Origin: Rivibacter subsaxonicus
GTDB lineage: Bacteria; Pseudomonadota; Gammaproteobacteria; Burkholderiales; Burkholderiaceae_C
DNA: 64,000 bases
Direction of reading: 5' to 3'
Assembly (NCBI RefSeq): GCF_004217215.1
Contig: NZ_SHKP01000006.1
Coordinates: 434,001 to 498,000 of the forward strand
Shown here: one piece after another, positions 1 to 8,339 of the stretch
Layout of the letters: each line of letters begins with the position of its first letter
How positions within the stretch are numbered: position 1 is the stretch's first letter
Notes under the pieces: model-generated
Database searches by the model: none
What the model was told of the DNA's origin: nothing
What the model saw: the letters and a program-made list of their open reading frames with translations, nothing else
Made by a program: the position numbers and the translations under genes

Positions 1-86
1 GACCGCCGTGGTCTCAGGGAGCCTACTGCCTTTGAACTCTGGTCCGAGCGACGTGCCGGACGCGGGGCCATGCGAGGGCGATGGCG

Positions 87-3000
87 ATGGGAATCACTCG
101 GCGGCAGTTCAACGGCGCGGCGTGGCGCCTGGGCCTGACCGGCGCGGCCGGCGTCGTGCTCGGCTCGTGCGGCGGCAGCGACTACGAACTGCCACCTGCA
201 GCGCCGCTGGATGCGGAGCTCAAGAGCTTCCACTTCGACCTCAGCGCGGTGCCGGCGGATGACCCGCATGTGCTGCGCGTCGGCGGCAGGCGCTATCCGC
301 TGAAGGTGCATGACGAGCAGTCGCGCCAGGCCGCGCGCCTGGCAAGGCCCGGCCTTGCGGGCGTGCCCGACCGGCACCTGACCCACTATGTCGACGGCGT
401 CGCGGTGAGCCTGACGCGCCAGCAGCGCATGCACGTGACGACCCGGAGCCCGACGCGAGGTCACGGCGTGGCGCTGGTCGCGATGTACATCCCGACTGCC
501 TCGCGCATCGCGGCGCGCCGCGCGCGCGGCCTCGGTGCCGCGTCGTGCCGCGGCCTGTGCGCGAGCGCCGCAGGCGACGATATCTGCACCTTCGAGGACC
601 AGGTCGAGGATGGCTTCGTCAGCGGCCGCAGCACCGCGAAGGCGATCATCACGCACTACCCCGACGTGCTGAACCTCGATGGCGACATCGCGGCGCAGGT
701 CGAGACGCACATGGACGGCGACCAGGCAGCCGCGGTCGACAATTTCACCCAGGTGTTGTGCGACCTGGGGCCGGCCTACGAGCATGACATCACCGGCCAA
801 TTCCACGACGGCTGGGCCGTGCTGGTGCCGCGGCTGCTGTCCGACGGCTCGAAGATCCTCGACAGCGAGGGCAATCCCACCTTCGACTACGTCTACAACG
901 ACGCCACCAGCAAGGCGCTGGTGGACCCGGTGCAGGCGATCGTGCAGGCGATCAGGAACGACGCGGCGCTGAAGGACCAGCAGTACCAGGTCATCTACCA
1001 CGGCGACCCGATCGACACCGCGAGCTTTCCCGAGGCGAACCCGACGCCACTGGTGGGCGATGGCGGCAGCGTCCCGGCGCCGCAGGCCACCGCCTCCGAG
1101 GTCACTTTCAGCACGCTGGGCTACCACCACAACATCCTCTTCTACGGCGATCAGGGCTCGGCGGCCAATCGGCAGTTCACGCTCAAGATCCTGAACATGA
1201 ACTTCGTCTGGTACGGGCTGTTCTTCGAACACCTCGACGCCAGCGGACACGCGATGAACGTGACCGGCAGCGGCACGCTCGCCGGTGTCATGGGCGACTT
1301 GCTCATCGAGACCGACCGGCTGGCGTTCTGGGACATGATCAGCAGCCCGCCGGCGATCTTCGGCATCCCGACGCCGTTCCCCTACAGCATCACGATGAAG
1401 GACCTGCCGGCGGGCGTGGCTTCGGTGCGGCTGAACCTGATCGGGCCGGGCGGCTACGGCAACCTGCCGTGGGGGCCGTCGGCCATCCCCGGCATCGCGA
1501 TGACCGCGGTGTGCCAGTACATGCTGCCGATGTTCTTCCTGGCGAGCGGCACCGGCATCGACTCGACCAAGACGCTGATCGAGCTGATCCTCGACAAGCC
1601 CAGCATCTGGATCAAGACGCTGGGCGAGCTGTCGGCGATCATCTCCAGCGCGACCGGCTCGAACAAGAACGATCTCGGGCTGGAGGGCTCGGTCGAGAGC
1701 CTGCTGACGGCCGTGGTGCAGAACGCGCTGGTCATCCCGATGGAGGAGCTGTCGCCCGAGTTGTGGGCGTGGATCACCGGCACCTTCGTGAGCGAGGAGG
1801 TCGAGGACAGCGTGCCCTTCGTCGGCTGGATCCTGCGCGCGGTGGCCGTGGCCGGCACCATCGGCGCGATGGTCGCCACCACCGCCGAGATCGCCGGCAA
1901 CCCGATCGTCATCAGCAACACGGTCTCGTTCAAGCACTCGATCAACTTCTCGATCAGCTACGACCCGCTCGATTTCGAGTTCCCGCGCGACGCGACGCAC
2001 TGCGTGCTCAGCGTCACCGCCGGCACCACGGCGATCACGCCCGGCACCGTCGTGCAGCGTCCGGGGAACACCTGGCCGGACACGCTCAGCGTGACGATCG
2101 ACGACATCCCCGCGACCGGCGCGCCGGCGACCGTCAGCGTGATCTTCCTGTCGAGCACGAACTATCCGCTGGCGCACAGCGCGGCGGTCGACATCAACGG
2201 CAAGCCGGTGCCCGATGCCAACGGCAACCCGGTCGCCGGCGACGTGAGCTTCACCAACTCGGCGCCGGCGGACGGCAGCACACTGGTGGTCAACGTGCCG
2301 ACCGTCGAGAACGCGGTGCCGATCACCGCGTCGACCAAGTACACCCACCACCACAAGCTCACGTACGCATCGGGCCATTACGGCTGGACGTACACCGCCA
2401 CGCCCCCGGCCATCGAAGCCGCCGTGTGCACCAACGCCAGCGGCTTGTGCCGGCTCGGCAATCTCGCCGTCTGGCTGCCCGGCGGGATGATCGGAGCCTC
2501 GTGGCAGGCCGCCTCGCCGACGGTGACCAGCTGCCGCGGTGGCAGCGCCACCGGGCAGCTCTACGCCTTGCGCAACCTGAGCCTGAAGAGCGACCCGAAC
2601 CTGGCCTACAAGACGCCGGGCTGCGGCTTCCCGGCGGCCGCGCCGCTGGCCTACGACATGTCGGCCAAGGTCGGGGCCCCCAACGGCCTGCACTTCTATC
2701 TCGACGTCATCGACGTCAGCAAGAGCAGCCCGGAAAGCCACCTGCGCCGCATCGTGCTCGACACGAGCACGCCGGTCACGGCGCCGTCGACCCAGAGCTG
2801 GGGGCGCTTTCGCATCCCGATCGACCGCATCGCGGTCTACAGCAAGGGCTCGTCGCCGCGCGTGGTCGGCATCTCGACGCTGGCCCACAAACTGGCGGTG
2901 CTCGACCTGCCCGACGCGCCCTACGACGGCGACGAGTTCGCCAACAACGCGAAAGTGATGTCGGGCCAGGGCGAGGGCAACGATGAGTTGCTGTACGCCC

Positions 3001-3419
3001 CGAGCGCGCTGGCGATCGCAGACGGCGGCGCGATCCTCATCCTGCAAGGCGGCGCGACCAAGAGCGTGAAGGCCTTCGACATCGACGGCAAGCCGTGGAA
3101 GTTCTTCAAGGGCGAGACCAGCAGCGTGCTGGATCTGGTGGCGGAAGCGGGCCTCGTCGTCACCTGGCTCGACATCAGCATCGAGCCGACGAACCTGCTC
3201 TACGTGCTCTCGCACACCGGCACCGGCACGCAGATGTCGGACTTCCGGCTCGACATCTACGACAGCGGCACCGGCCAGCGCATCGTGCGCAACACCGGCA
3301 TCGCCGCCGCCAGCATCGTTGTCGACCGCTTCCGCGGGCTCTACACGCTGAACTACGAGACCGTGAAGGGCTCGCCGGTCGTCGAGCCATCGGTGAGCGT
3401 ATGGAGCCCGTCGACCTAG
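87..3419 (+). CDS. Large secreted lipoprotein, unknown function
   Basis: I do not recognise a family for this protein of about 1110 residues. The N terminus has a twin-arginine stretch (TRRQF, residues 4-8), a short hydrophobic segment and a lipobox ending in GSC with Cys28, so it is probably a lipoprotein exported by the Tat route. A hydrophobic stretch lies near residues 576-600. The C-terminal third is rich in beta-strand-like segments (for example NLLYVLSHTG and AASIVVDRFRGLYTLN) that recall propeller blades; that is inference. An ATG at 81 is in the same frame, but the GAGGG at 74-78 is better spaced for the ATG at 87. Bases 1-86 hold nothing else I can support. The next gene follows after 41 nt and is also a lipoprotein, so the two may be co-expressed. 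Confidence 0.8.
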   Translation: MGITRRQFNGAAWRLGLTGAAGVVLGSCGGSDYELPPAAPLDAELKSFHFDLSAVPADDPHVLRVGGRRYPLKVHDEQSRQAARLARPGLAGVPDRHLTHYVDGVAVSLTRQQRMHVTTRSPTRGHGVALVAMYIPTASRIAARRARGLGAASCRGLCASAAGDDICTFEDQVEDGFVSGRSTAKAIITHYPDVLNLDGDIAAQVETHMDGDQAAAVDNFTQVLCDLGPAYEHDITGQFHDGWAVLVPRLLSDGSKILDSEGNPTFDYVYNDATSKALVDPVQAIVQAIRNDAALKDQQYQVIYHGDPIDTASFPEANPTPLVGDGGSVPAPQATASEVTFSTLGYHHNILFYGDQGSAANRQFTLKILNMNFVWYGLFFEHLDASGHAMNVTGSGTLAGVMGDLLIETDRLAFWDMISSPPAIFGIPTPFPYSITMKDLPAGVASVRLNLIGPGGYGNLPWGPSAIPGIAMTAVCQYMLPMFFLASGTGIDSTKTLIELILDKPSIWIKTLGELSAIISSATGSNKNDLGLEGSVESLLTAVVQNALVIPMEELSPELWAWITGTFVSEEVEDSVPFVGWILRAVAVAGTIGAMVATTAEIAGNPIVISNTVSFKHSINFSISYDPLDFEFPRDATHCVLSVTAGTTAITPGTVVQRPGNTWPDTLSVTIDDIPATGAPATVSVIFLSSTNYPLAHSAAVDINGKPVPDANGNPVAGDVSFTNSAPADGSTLVVNVPTVENAVPITASTKYTHHHKLTYASGHYGWTYTATPPAIEAAVCTNASGLCRLGNLAVWLPGGMIGASWQAASPTVTSCRGGSATGQLYALRNLSLKSDPNLAYKTPGCGFPAAAPLAYDMSAKVGAPNGLHFYLDVIDVSKSSPESHLRRIVLDTSTPVTAPSTQSWGRFRIPIDRIAVYSKGSSPRVVGISTLAHKLAVLDLPDAPYDGDEFANNAKVMSGQGEGNDELLYAPSALAIADGGAILILQGGATKSVKAFDIDGKPWKFFKGETSSVLDLVAEAGLVVTWLDISIEPTNLLYVLSHTGTGTQMSDFRLDIYDSGTGQRIVRNTGIAAASIVVDRFRGLYTLNYETVKGSPVVEPSVSVWSPST

Positions 3420-3460
3420 GTCGGCGGTCCTGGTCCAGGGCACGAAGCAGGAGAGGCCTC

Positions 3461-5680
3461 ATGGCACAACGGATCCCGCCCTCGCCGGCGTCGCGGTGGC
3501 TCGCCGCCGCGACACTTTGCACGGCCGTGCTGCTCGTCGCGTGCGGCGGCGACGACGATGAGGAGGCGGTCCCCGCCAGCGCGCCGCGGGTCAGCACGCA
3601 GAGCTTCTACACCGGGGGCCACTTCCTGGCCGATTCGCGCCTGGCCGCGAACCCGGACAACGGCGTGCTGGTGGTGCTGCACAACCCGGCACAACTCGGC
3701 GCGAGCGCCGCGGCCGCGCTCGACAAGCTGGGCTTCGACGTCGTTCCCTATGACTTCCTCGACACCGGGCCGCGCACCTATTGCTGGGACGGCGCGGCGC
3801 GGCAGGCGGCGGGCGGCGGCGTGCCGCACCGCATGGTGCTGCGCGACGAGGCGCGGCGCGAGGTGCTGGTGGTCGAGGAAGGCGGCCCCTGCGTGACGCA
3901 GACGATTGCGGCCGGTCGCTACACGGCGCTGCTGCGCTTCGGCGAGGGCCGCAGCAGCGCGCTCGACCTGGTCTTCCTGATGCCGCAGCAGGACACCGCG
4001 GCGCGCGCGCTGGCAGCCTCCCGGGCCGCGGCGGCCGCGGCGGCCGCGACGCCGGTGGCCGCGGTCCCGGTCTGGACCTGTCCGCAGGCGATCCTCACAT
4101 TCGACGACATCGCGACCAGCGAGTTCGTGCTCCAACACGCACCTTTAGAGGCGGTCACCGTGACCGGGGCCTGCGGCGACATCGGGCTGATCGCGCCCTC
4201 GGCCTCCTCGAGCTCCACGACCTACCTTCTCTACTACGCGGGGCCCAACACCCAGGTGACGGTCTATTCGGAAACCGGCTTTCGCGGCTCGCGCAAGCTG
4301 ATCACGCCGAACCTGAACTTTTACGACTACAACGGCCACGGCTATCCGCAGGCCAGGTCGATGGTCGCCGAAACCTACACGCCCAGCACGAGCAGGACGA
4401 CGCTGCTCAGCACCAACGCCTGCGAGAAGTGCAACCTGCAGGCCGTCGACCTGTCGAACCAGCCCTTGCAGGGCGCCGTACTGAACGATGCCGACCTCTC
4501 GCGCGCCGACCTCAGCCACGCCGACCTCAGCAACGCCAAGGCGGCGCGCGCCCTGTTTGCGAGCGCGCATCTCGTGGGCACCAAGCTCAGCGGCGCGGTG
4601 CTGACGAACGCCATCTTCCAGAGCGACGGCGCGGTGCCCAACGGCGGCGGCGCGGTGTACCCGGCGGCCGACCTGAGCAGCGCCGACCTGAGCAGCGCCC
4701 GGCTCGACAACGTCGTGATGACGGGCGTGAGCGCGGTCGGCACGACCTTCGCGCACGCGACCCTCGCCAGCACCGACTTCAGCGGGGCCGACCTCAGTGG
4801 CTCCAGCTTCGAATCGGCCAGCGCACCCGCAGGCAGCCCGCCGGTGTTCAACCTGGCGCTGATGGCGCGCGCCTCGTTGAAGAACGCGCAATTGCCGGGC
4901 GCCTTCTTCCGCGGCACGCAGATGTCGCCGAGCAACCTGGGCGGCGCCAATCTCGCCGGCGCCTGGATGGAGAGCGACGCGGGCGGCCAGGGTCCGACCA
5001 TCCTCGCGGGCTCGTACATGGCCAACACCGACCTGTCCGCCGCCCACATGGTGGGCGCGGTGCTCGACGGGGCCTCGTGGTTCAACAGCAGCCCGGGCGT
5101 GGGCAACGCCAGCGGGGCCAACGCGATCCTCACCGGCGCGAGCTTCAACCTGGCGGACCTGCCCAACCTCGACCTGAGGAACGCGGTCCTGCAAAGCGTC
5201 AACATGACCAACACGCAACTGATCAACGCCGACCTGACGAGCGCGAGCGCCGGTGGCGGGACCACCTGCGGCACCAAGGCGGTCTTCGGTACCGCCAACC
5301 TGCGCGGGGCGACCCTGATCGGCGCCGACCTGAGCTGCGCCAACCTCTACAACGCCGCGGTGAGCACCACCGACGAGGGCAAGGTCTACATCGAAGTGCT
5401 GGCCGACCCCGACCGCTACCAGAAGCCGGTGCAGTACCAGTACTTCGCGGTGAACCGGCCGCCGACCAAGCTCGGCGGCGGCAGCTCGGGCACCGCGGTC
5501 ATCACCGACAACGCGACCTGCCCGAGCGGCAAGAAGGGATCCTGCGGCATGCCGACCGGCCTGCCCGGCGACCCCTGGACGCCGCCGGTCGGCCCGGTGG
5601 AGCCGAGCAACTGCACGACGACCGTCGACCCGGCGACGGGCGACGTGATCGCGGTGACCTGCACCTCAGGCCGGCACTAG
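3461..5680 (+). CDS. Secreted lipoprotein with crystallin-like motif and pentapeptide repeats
   Basis: A 739-residue protein with a lipoprotein signal (VLLVAC, Cys28) followed by an acidic GGDDDEE segment. Around residues 262-300 there is a beta/gamma-crystallin-like Greek-key signature, Y269-x4-F274-x-G276, followed by the expected aromatic-rich strand. Residues about 325-635 carry many A(D/N)LSx-type pentapeptide repeats (ADLSRADLSHADLSNA and later copies), interrupted by irregular spacers, which should fold as a right-handed quadrilateral beta-helix. A CEKC pair sits at the junction. AGGAGAGG ends 5 nt before the ATG, which decides this start over longer in-frame choices. The outer-membrane or periplasmic surface is the likely location. 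The role is unknown; the fold suggests a structural or binding protein rather than an enzyme. Confidence 0.85.
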   Translation: MAQRIPPSPASRWLAAATLCTAVLLVACGGDDDEEAVPASAPRVSTQSFYTGGHFLADSRLAANPDNGVLVVLHNPAQLGASAAAALDKLGFDVVPYDFLDTGPRTYCWDGAARQAAGGGVPHRMVLRDEARREVLVVEEGGPCVTQTIAAGRYTALLRFGEGRSSALDLVFLMPQQDTAARALAASRAAAAAAAATPVAAVPVWTCPQAILTFDDIATSEFVLQHAPLEAVTVTGACGDIGLIAPSASSSSTTYLLYYAGPNTQVTVYSETGFRGSRKLITPNLNFYDYNGHGYPQARSMVAETYTPSTSRTTLLSTNACEKCNLQAVDLSNQPLQGAVLNDADLSRADLSHADLSNAKAARALFASAHLVGTKLSGAVLTNAIFQSDGAVPNGGGAVYPAADLSSADLSSARLDNVVMTGVSAVGTTFAHATLASTDFSGADLSGSSFESASAPAGSPPVFNLALMARASLKNAQLPGAFFRGTQMSPSNLGGANLAGAWMESDAGGQGPTILAGSYMANTDLSAAHMVGAVLDGASWFNSSPGVGNASGANAILTGASFNLADLPNLDLRNAVLQSVNMTNTQLINADLTSASAGGGTTCGTKAVFGTANLRGATLIGADLSCANLYNAAVSTTDEGKVYIEVLADPDRYQKPVQYQYFAVNRPPTKLGGGSSGTAVITDNATCPSGKKGSCGMPTGLPGDPWTPPVGPVEPSNCTTTVDPATGDVIAVTCTSGRH

Positions 5681-5770
5681 GACGGAAGACATGTCCGGCA
5701 TGCGCACGCCCGAAAGGGCAGGCTCGACGCGAGGAGCGGGTCGCCGGGCAGGCTGGCATCGCTGCCCGCG

Positions 5771-5776
5771 TAGAAT
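5771..5776 (+). promoter_or_regulatory. -10 box of tRNA-Gly
   Basis: TAGAAT lies 10 nt before the mature tRNA 5-prime end. No good -35 hexamer is visible 16-18 bp upstream, so the assignment rests on the -10 match and its position. Confidence 0.4.
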
Positions 5777-5786
5777 TCGCGGCACT

Positions 5787-5860
5787 GCGGGTGTAGTTCA
5801 ATGGTAGAACGGCAGCTTCCCAAGCTTCATACGAGGGTTCGATTCCCTTCACCCGCTCCA
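5787..5860 (+). tRNA. tRNA-Gly(CCC)
   Basis: A 74-nt cloverleaf with a 7-bp acceptor stem (GCGGGTG/CACCCGC), D-loop AATGGTAGA, anticodon loop TTCCCAA giving anticodon CCC, T-loop TTCGATT and an encoded CCA at 5858-5860. It closely resembles E. coli glyU. The second pair of the anticodon stem (GCAGC/GCTTC) is a C-U mismatch rather than a Watson-Crick pair; the other four pairs are intact. It reads GGG codons. A strong terminator follows 8 nt later, so it is a monocistronic unit. Confidence 0.95.
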
Positions 5861-5868
5861 GCATGCAC

Positions 5869-5893
5869 AAGGGCCCGTCAGGGCCCTTTTTTT
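5869..5893 (+). terminator. Rho-independent terminator of tRNA-Gly
   Basis: Stem AAGGGCCC/GGGCCCTT with a GTCA loop, followed by a run of seven T. It ends the tRNA transcript. Confidence 0.9.
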
Positions 5894-5916
5894 GTTGGCT
5901 TGCGCCGGCGCCGCGA

Positions 5917-6714
5917 TCAGCGTCGGAAGCGCTCGTTGCTCAGGAAGTACAGCGTCTGGTCGATCGCCACCGGGTCGTTGACGATGAAGGTGTGGGTCGC
6001 CGGCAGCACCATGAAGTCGGTCATGCCATCGACCTTGGCGCGCTCCACCGAAACCTTGCCGTCGTTCGGCCCCGGGATGAAGCCCGACAGCAGCTCGTCG
6101 ATGTAGGTCCGGTCGTTGCCGGTGAGGATGCCGACCGGAAAGGCCACCGGCCCGAGCCGGGCCGGGATGCCGTCGGGGCCGGTGCCGATCTGCTGGCCGG
6201 CCGGGCCGTTGATGCGCTGGTAGGCCGTCTGCTCGCGCAGCAGGTCGGCGATCTCGCTGCCCTGGTTGGGCGGCCCCATCATCACGACGCGGCCGAGTTC
6301 GGGCAGCGGGTTGTGTTTGAGGTAGTAGCGCAGCACCAGGCCGCCCATCGAGTGGGTCACGAAGTTGATCGGCGCCGCGCTCAGCGCGCGGCACTGGGCG
6401 ACGCCGCGCGGCACGGCCTCGGCGGCCAGCTTCTCGATCGGGTAGCTGCGCGAGGCGTAGTCGACGTTGACGGTGGCGTAGCCGGCGCCTCGGGTGGCGT
6501 CGGCGATGCGGTCCATCGAGCGGAAGGTGCGGCCCAGGCCGTGCAGCAGCACCACGCAGGCCCGCGAGGCCTCGGCGACGGGCGCCGCAGCGGCCGACGG
6601 CGGCTGCGCGGCGGTCTGCGCCGCCGACAGCGTCAGCGCCAGACCGGCGACCGCGAAGCCGGCCCGCAGGTGGCTCGAGTGTTCGGTCGAATGCGGCCTT
6701 CCCGGGCGCCTCAT
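5917..6714 (-). CDS. Secreted lipase/esterase-like alpha/beta hydrolase
   Basis: A 265-residue protein with a probable Sec signal (hydrophobic segment about residues 18-35, ending near AQTAAQ). The mature part has the alpha/beta-hydrolase pattern: the oxyanion strand VVLLHGLG, the nucleophile elbow THSMGG with Ser122, and a late His in PATHTF. The closest match is the triacylglycerol lipase/acyltransferase group with the HGLG turn. It probably cleaves ester bonds of lipids or small acyl substrates in the periplasm. Its ATG overlaps the TGA of the upstream dehydrogenase (ATGA), indicating translational coupling, although a metabolic link is not obvious. The exact substrate cannot be read from sequence. 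Confidence 0.85.
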   Translation of the reverse strand: MRRPGRPHSTEHSSHLRAGFAVAGLALTLSAAQTAAQPPSAAAAPVAEASRACVVLLHGLGRTFRSMDRIADATRGAGYATVNVDYASRSYPIEKLAAEAVPRGVAQCRALSAAPINFVTHSMGGLVLRYYLKHNPLPELGRVVMMGPPNQGSEIADLLREQTAYQRINGPAGQQIGTGPDGIPARLGPVAFPVGILTGNDRTYIDELLSGFIPGPNDGKVSVERAKVDGMTDFMVLPATHTFIVNDPVAIDQTLYFLSNERFRR

Positions 6715-8189
6715 TTGAGGATGTCACCCAGGCACAGGTACTTGACCTCGACATAGTCGTCGATGCCGTGGTGCGAGCCTTCGCGGCCGAGCCCGCTCTG
6801 CTTGACACCGCCGAAGGGCACCTCGGCGGTCGAGATCAGGCCGGTGTTGACGCCGACCATGCCGTACTCGAGCGCCTCGCCGACGCGGAAGATGCGGCCG
6901 ATGTCGCGGCTGTAGAAGTAGCTGGCGAGGCCGAATTCGGTGTCGTTGGCGGCCGCGATCGCCTCGGCCTCGGTCTTGAAGCGGAACACCGGCGCCACCG
7001 GGCCGAAGGTCTCCTCGCGCGCGCACAGCATCTCGCTGGTGGCGTTGGCCAGCACGGTGGGCTCGAAGAATCGGCCTTCGATCAGCTTGCCGCCGGCCAG
7101 CAGCTTCGCGCCCTTGGCGATCGCGTCGGCCACGTGCGATTCGACCTTGGCGATCGCCGCGTCGTCGATCAGCGGACCCTGGTTGACGCCGGCCTCGAAG
7201 CCATTGCCGACCTTGATGCCCTTGACCTTGGCCGCCAGCTTCTCGACGAAGGCCTCGTAGACGCCGTCCTGCACGTAGAGCCGGTTGGCGCAGACGCAGG
7301 TCTGGCCGGCGTTACGGTACTTGCTGGCGAGCGCGCCCTCGACCGCGGCGTCGATGTCGGCATCGTCGAAGACGATGAAGGGCGCGTTGCCGCCGAGTTC
7401 GAGCCCGAGCTTCTTGACCGTCGGCGCGCACTGCTTCATCAGGATGCGGCCGACCTCGGTGCTGCCAGTGAAGCTGAGGTGGCGCACCACGTCGCTCGCG
7501 CACAGCACGTTGCCGATCGCGATCGAGTTGGGGCCGTCGGCGGTGAGGATGTTGAGCACGCCCTTGGGCATGCCGGCGCGCTGTGCCAGTTCGGCCACGG
7601 CCAGCGCCGACAGCGGCGTCTGCTCGGCCGGCTTGATCACCACCGGGCAGCCGGCGGCCAGCGCGGGTGCGACCTTGCGCGTGATCATCGCGATCGGGAA
7701 ATTCCACGGCGTGATCGCCGCGCAGACGCCGATCGGCTGCTTGAGCACCAGGTAGCGCTTGTTGGCATCGGTGGTCGGCACCGTCTCGCCGTAGACGCGC
7801 TTGGCTTCCTCGGCAAACCACTCGAGGAAGCTGGCGCCGTAGCCGACCTCGCCCTTGGCCTCGGCCAGCGGCTTGCCCTGCTCGGCGGTCATGATGCGCG
7901 CCAGGTCGTCGGCGTGCTGCTGCATCAGCCTGAACCAGGCCATCAGGATCGCGGCGCGTTCCTTGGCCGGCTTGGCGGCCCAGGCCGGCCAGGCGGCGTT
8001 GGCGGCGGCGATCGCCTGCTCGGCGGCGGCGGCGCCATGGTTGGCGACCTGCGCGAGTTCGCGGCCGGTGGCCGGGTCGTTGACGGCAAAGCGGCTGGCG
8101 TGGCCAACCCACTCGCCATCGATCAGCGCATCGGTCTTGAGCAGGCCGGCATCGGCCAAGCTTGCCAGCGGAGAGGTGTTCATGTCCAT
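6711..8189 (-). CDS. gabD: NAD(P)-dependent succinate-semialdehyde dehydrogenase
   Basis: A 492-residue aldehyde dehydrogenase that oxidises succinate semialdehyde to succinate, the last step of the GABA shunt. Visible family marks are the cofactor segment ITPWNFPIAMITRK, the LELGGNAPFIVF motif with the general-base Glu, and the catalytic Cys298 in GQTCVCANR. The sequence follows the GabD subfamily throughout (MKQCAPTVKKLGLELGGNAP, FGGVKQSGLGREG). I place the start at the first Met of MDMNTS because GAGACG is correctly spaced for it; the Met two codons later is an alternative. The open frame continues far upstream through alaS, but that part is antisense and not coding. It is transcribed divergently from alaS and overlaps the lipase-like gene downstream. 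Confidence 0.93.
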   Translation of the reverse strand: MDMNTSPLASLADAGLLKTDALIDGEWVGHASRFAVNDPATGRELAQVANHGAAAAEQAIAAANAAWPAWAAKPAKERAAILMAWFRLMQQHADDLARIMTAEQGKPLAEAKGEVGYGASFLEWFAEEAKRVYGETVPTTDANKRYLVLKQPIGVCAAITPWNFPIAMITRKVAPALAAGCPVVIKPAEQTPLSALAVAELAQRAGMPKGVLNILTADGPNSIAIGNVLCASDVVRHLSFTGSTEVGRILMKQCAPTVKKLGLELGGNAPFIVFDDADIDAAVEGALASKYRNAGQTCVCANRLYVQDGVYEAFVEKLAAKVKGIKVGNGFEAGVNQGPLIDDAAIAKVESHVADAIAKGAKLLAGGKLIEGRFFEPTVLANATSEMLCAREETFGPVAPVFRFKTEAEAIAAANDTEFGLASYFYSRDIGRIFRVGEALEYGMVGVNTGLISTAEVPFGGVKQSGLGREGSHHGIDDYVEVKYLCLGDILK

Positions 8190-8267
8190 CGTCGTCTCGA
8201 TCGGTTGCTGCCTCGGTTGATGATAGTCGCGCCGACCCGCCGGCCCGGTCCATAAGGACGCCAAACC

Positions 8268-8273
8268 TATAAT
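8268..8273 (+). promoter_or_regulatory. Candidate -10 box for alaS
   Basis: A perfect TATAAT lies 66 nt before the alaS start in the divergent 150-bp gap between gabD and alaS. No convincing -35 hexamer is present at normal spacing. Confidence 0.45.
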
Positions 8274-8339
8274 GAAAATCTTTGCTTTTTCAAGCACTTG
8301 CGCGCGTTCACCGCGCAGCGCCGTCGACCGAGAGCCTGC

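Noticed and set aside
4490-5340. Regularly spaced short repeats that could suggest a CRISPR array or tandem DNA repeat
   Set aside because: The periodicity is 15 bp in frame, produced by pentapeptide codons; there are no conserved direct repeats with unique spacers and no cas genes.
5708-5719. GCCC-GAAA-GGGC as terminator after the pentapeptide lipoprotein
   Set aside because: The stem is only four base pairs and there is no T-run.
5787-5900. tRNA-Gly as an integration site for a mobile island
   Set aside because: No integrase, no duplicated tRNA 3-prime end, and flanking genes have normal composition.
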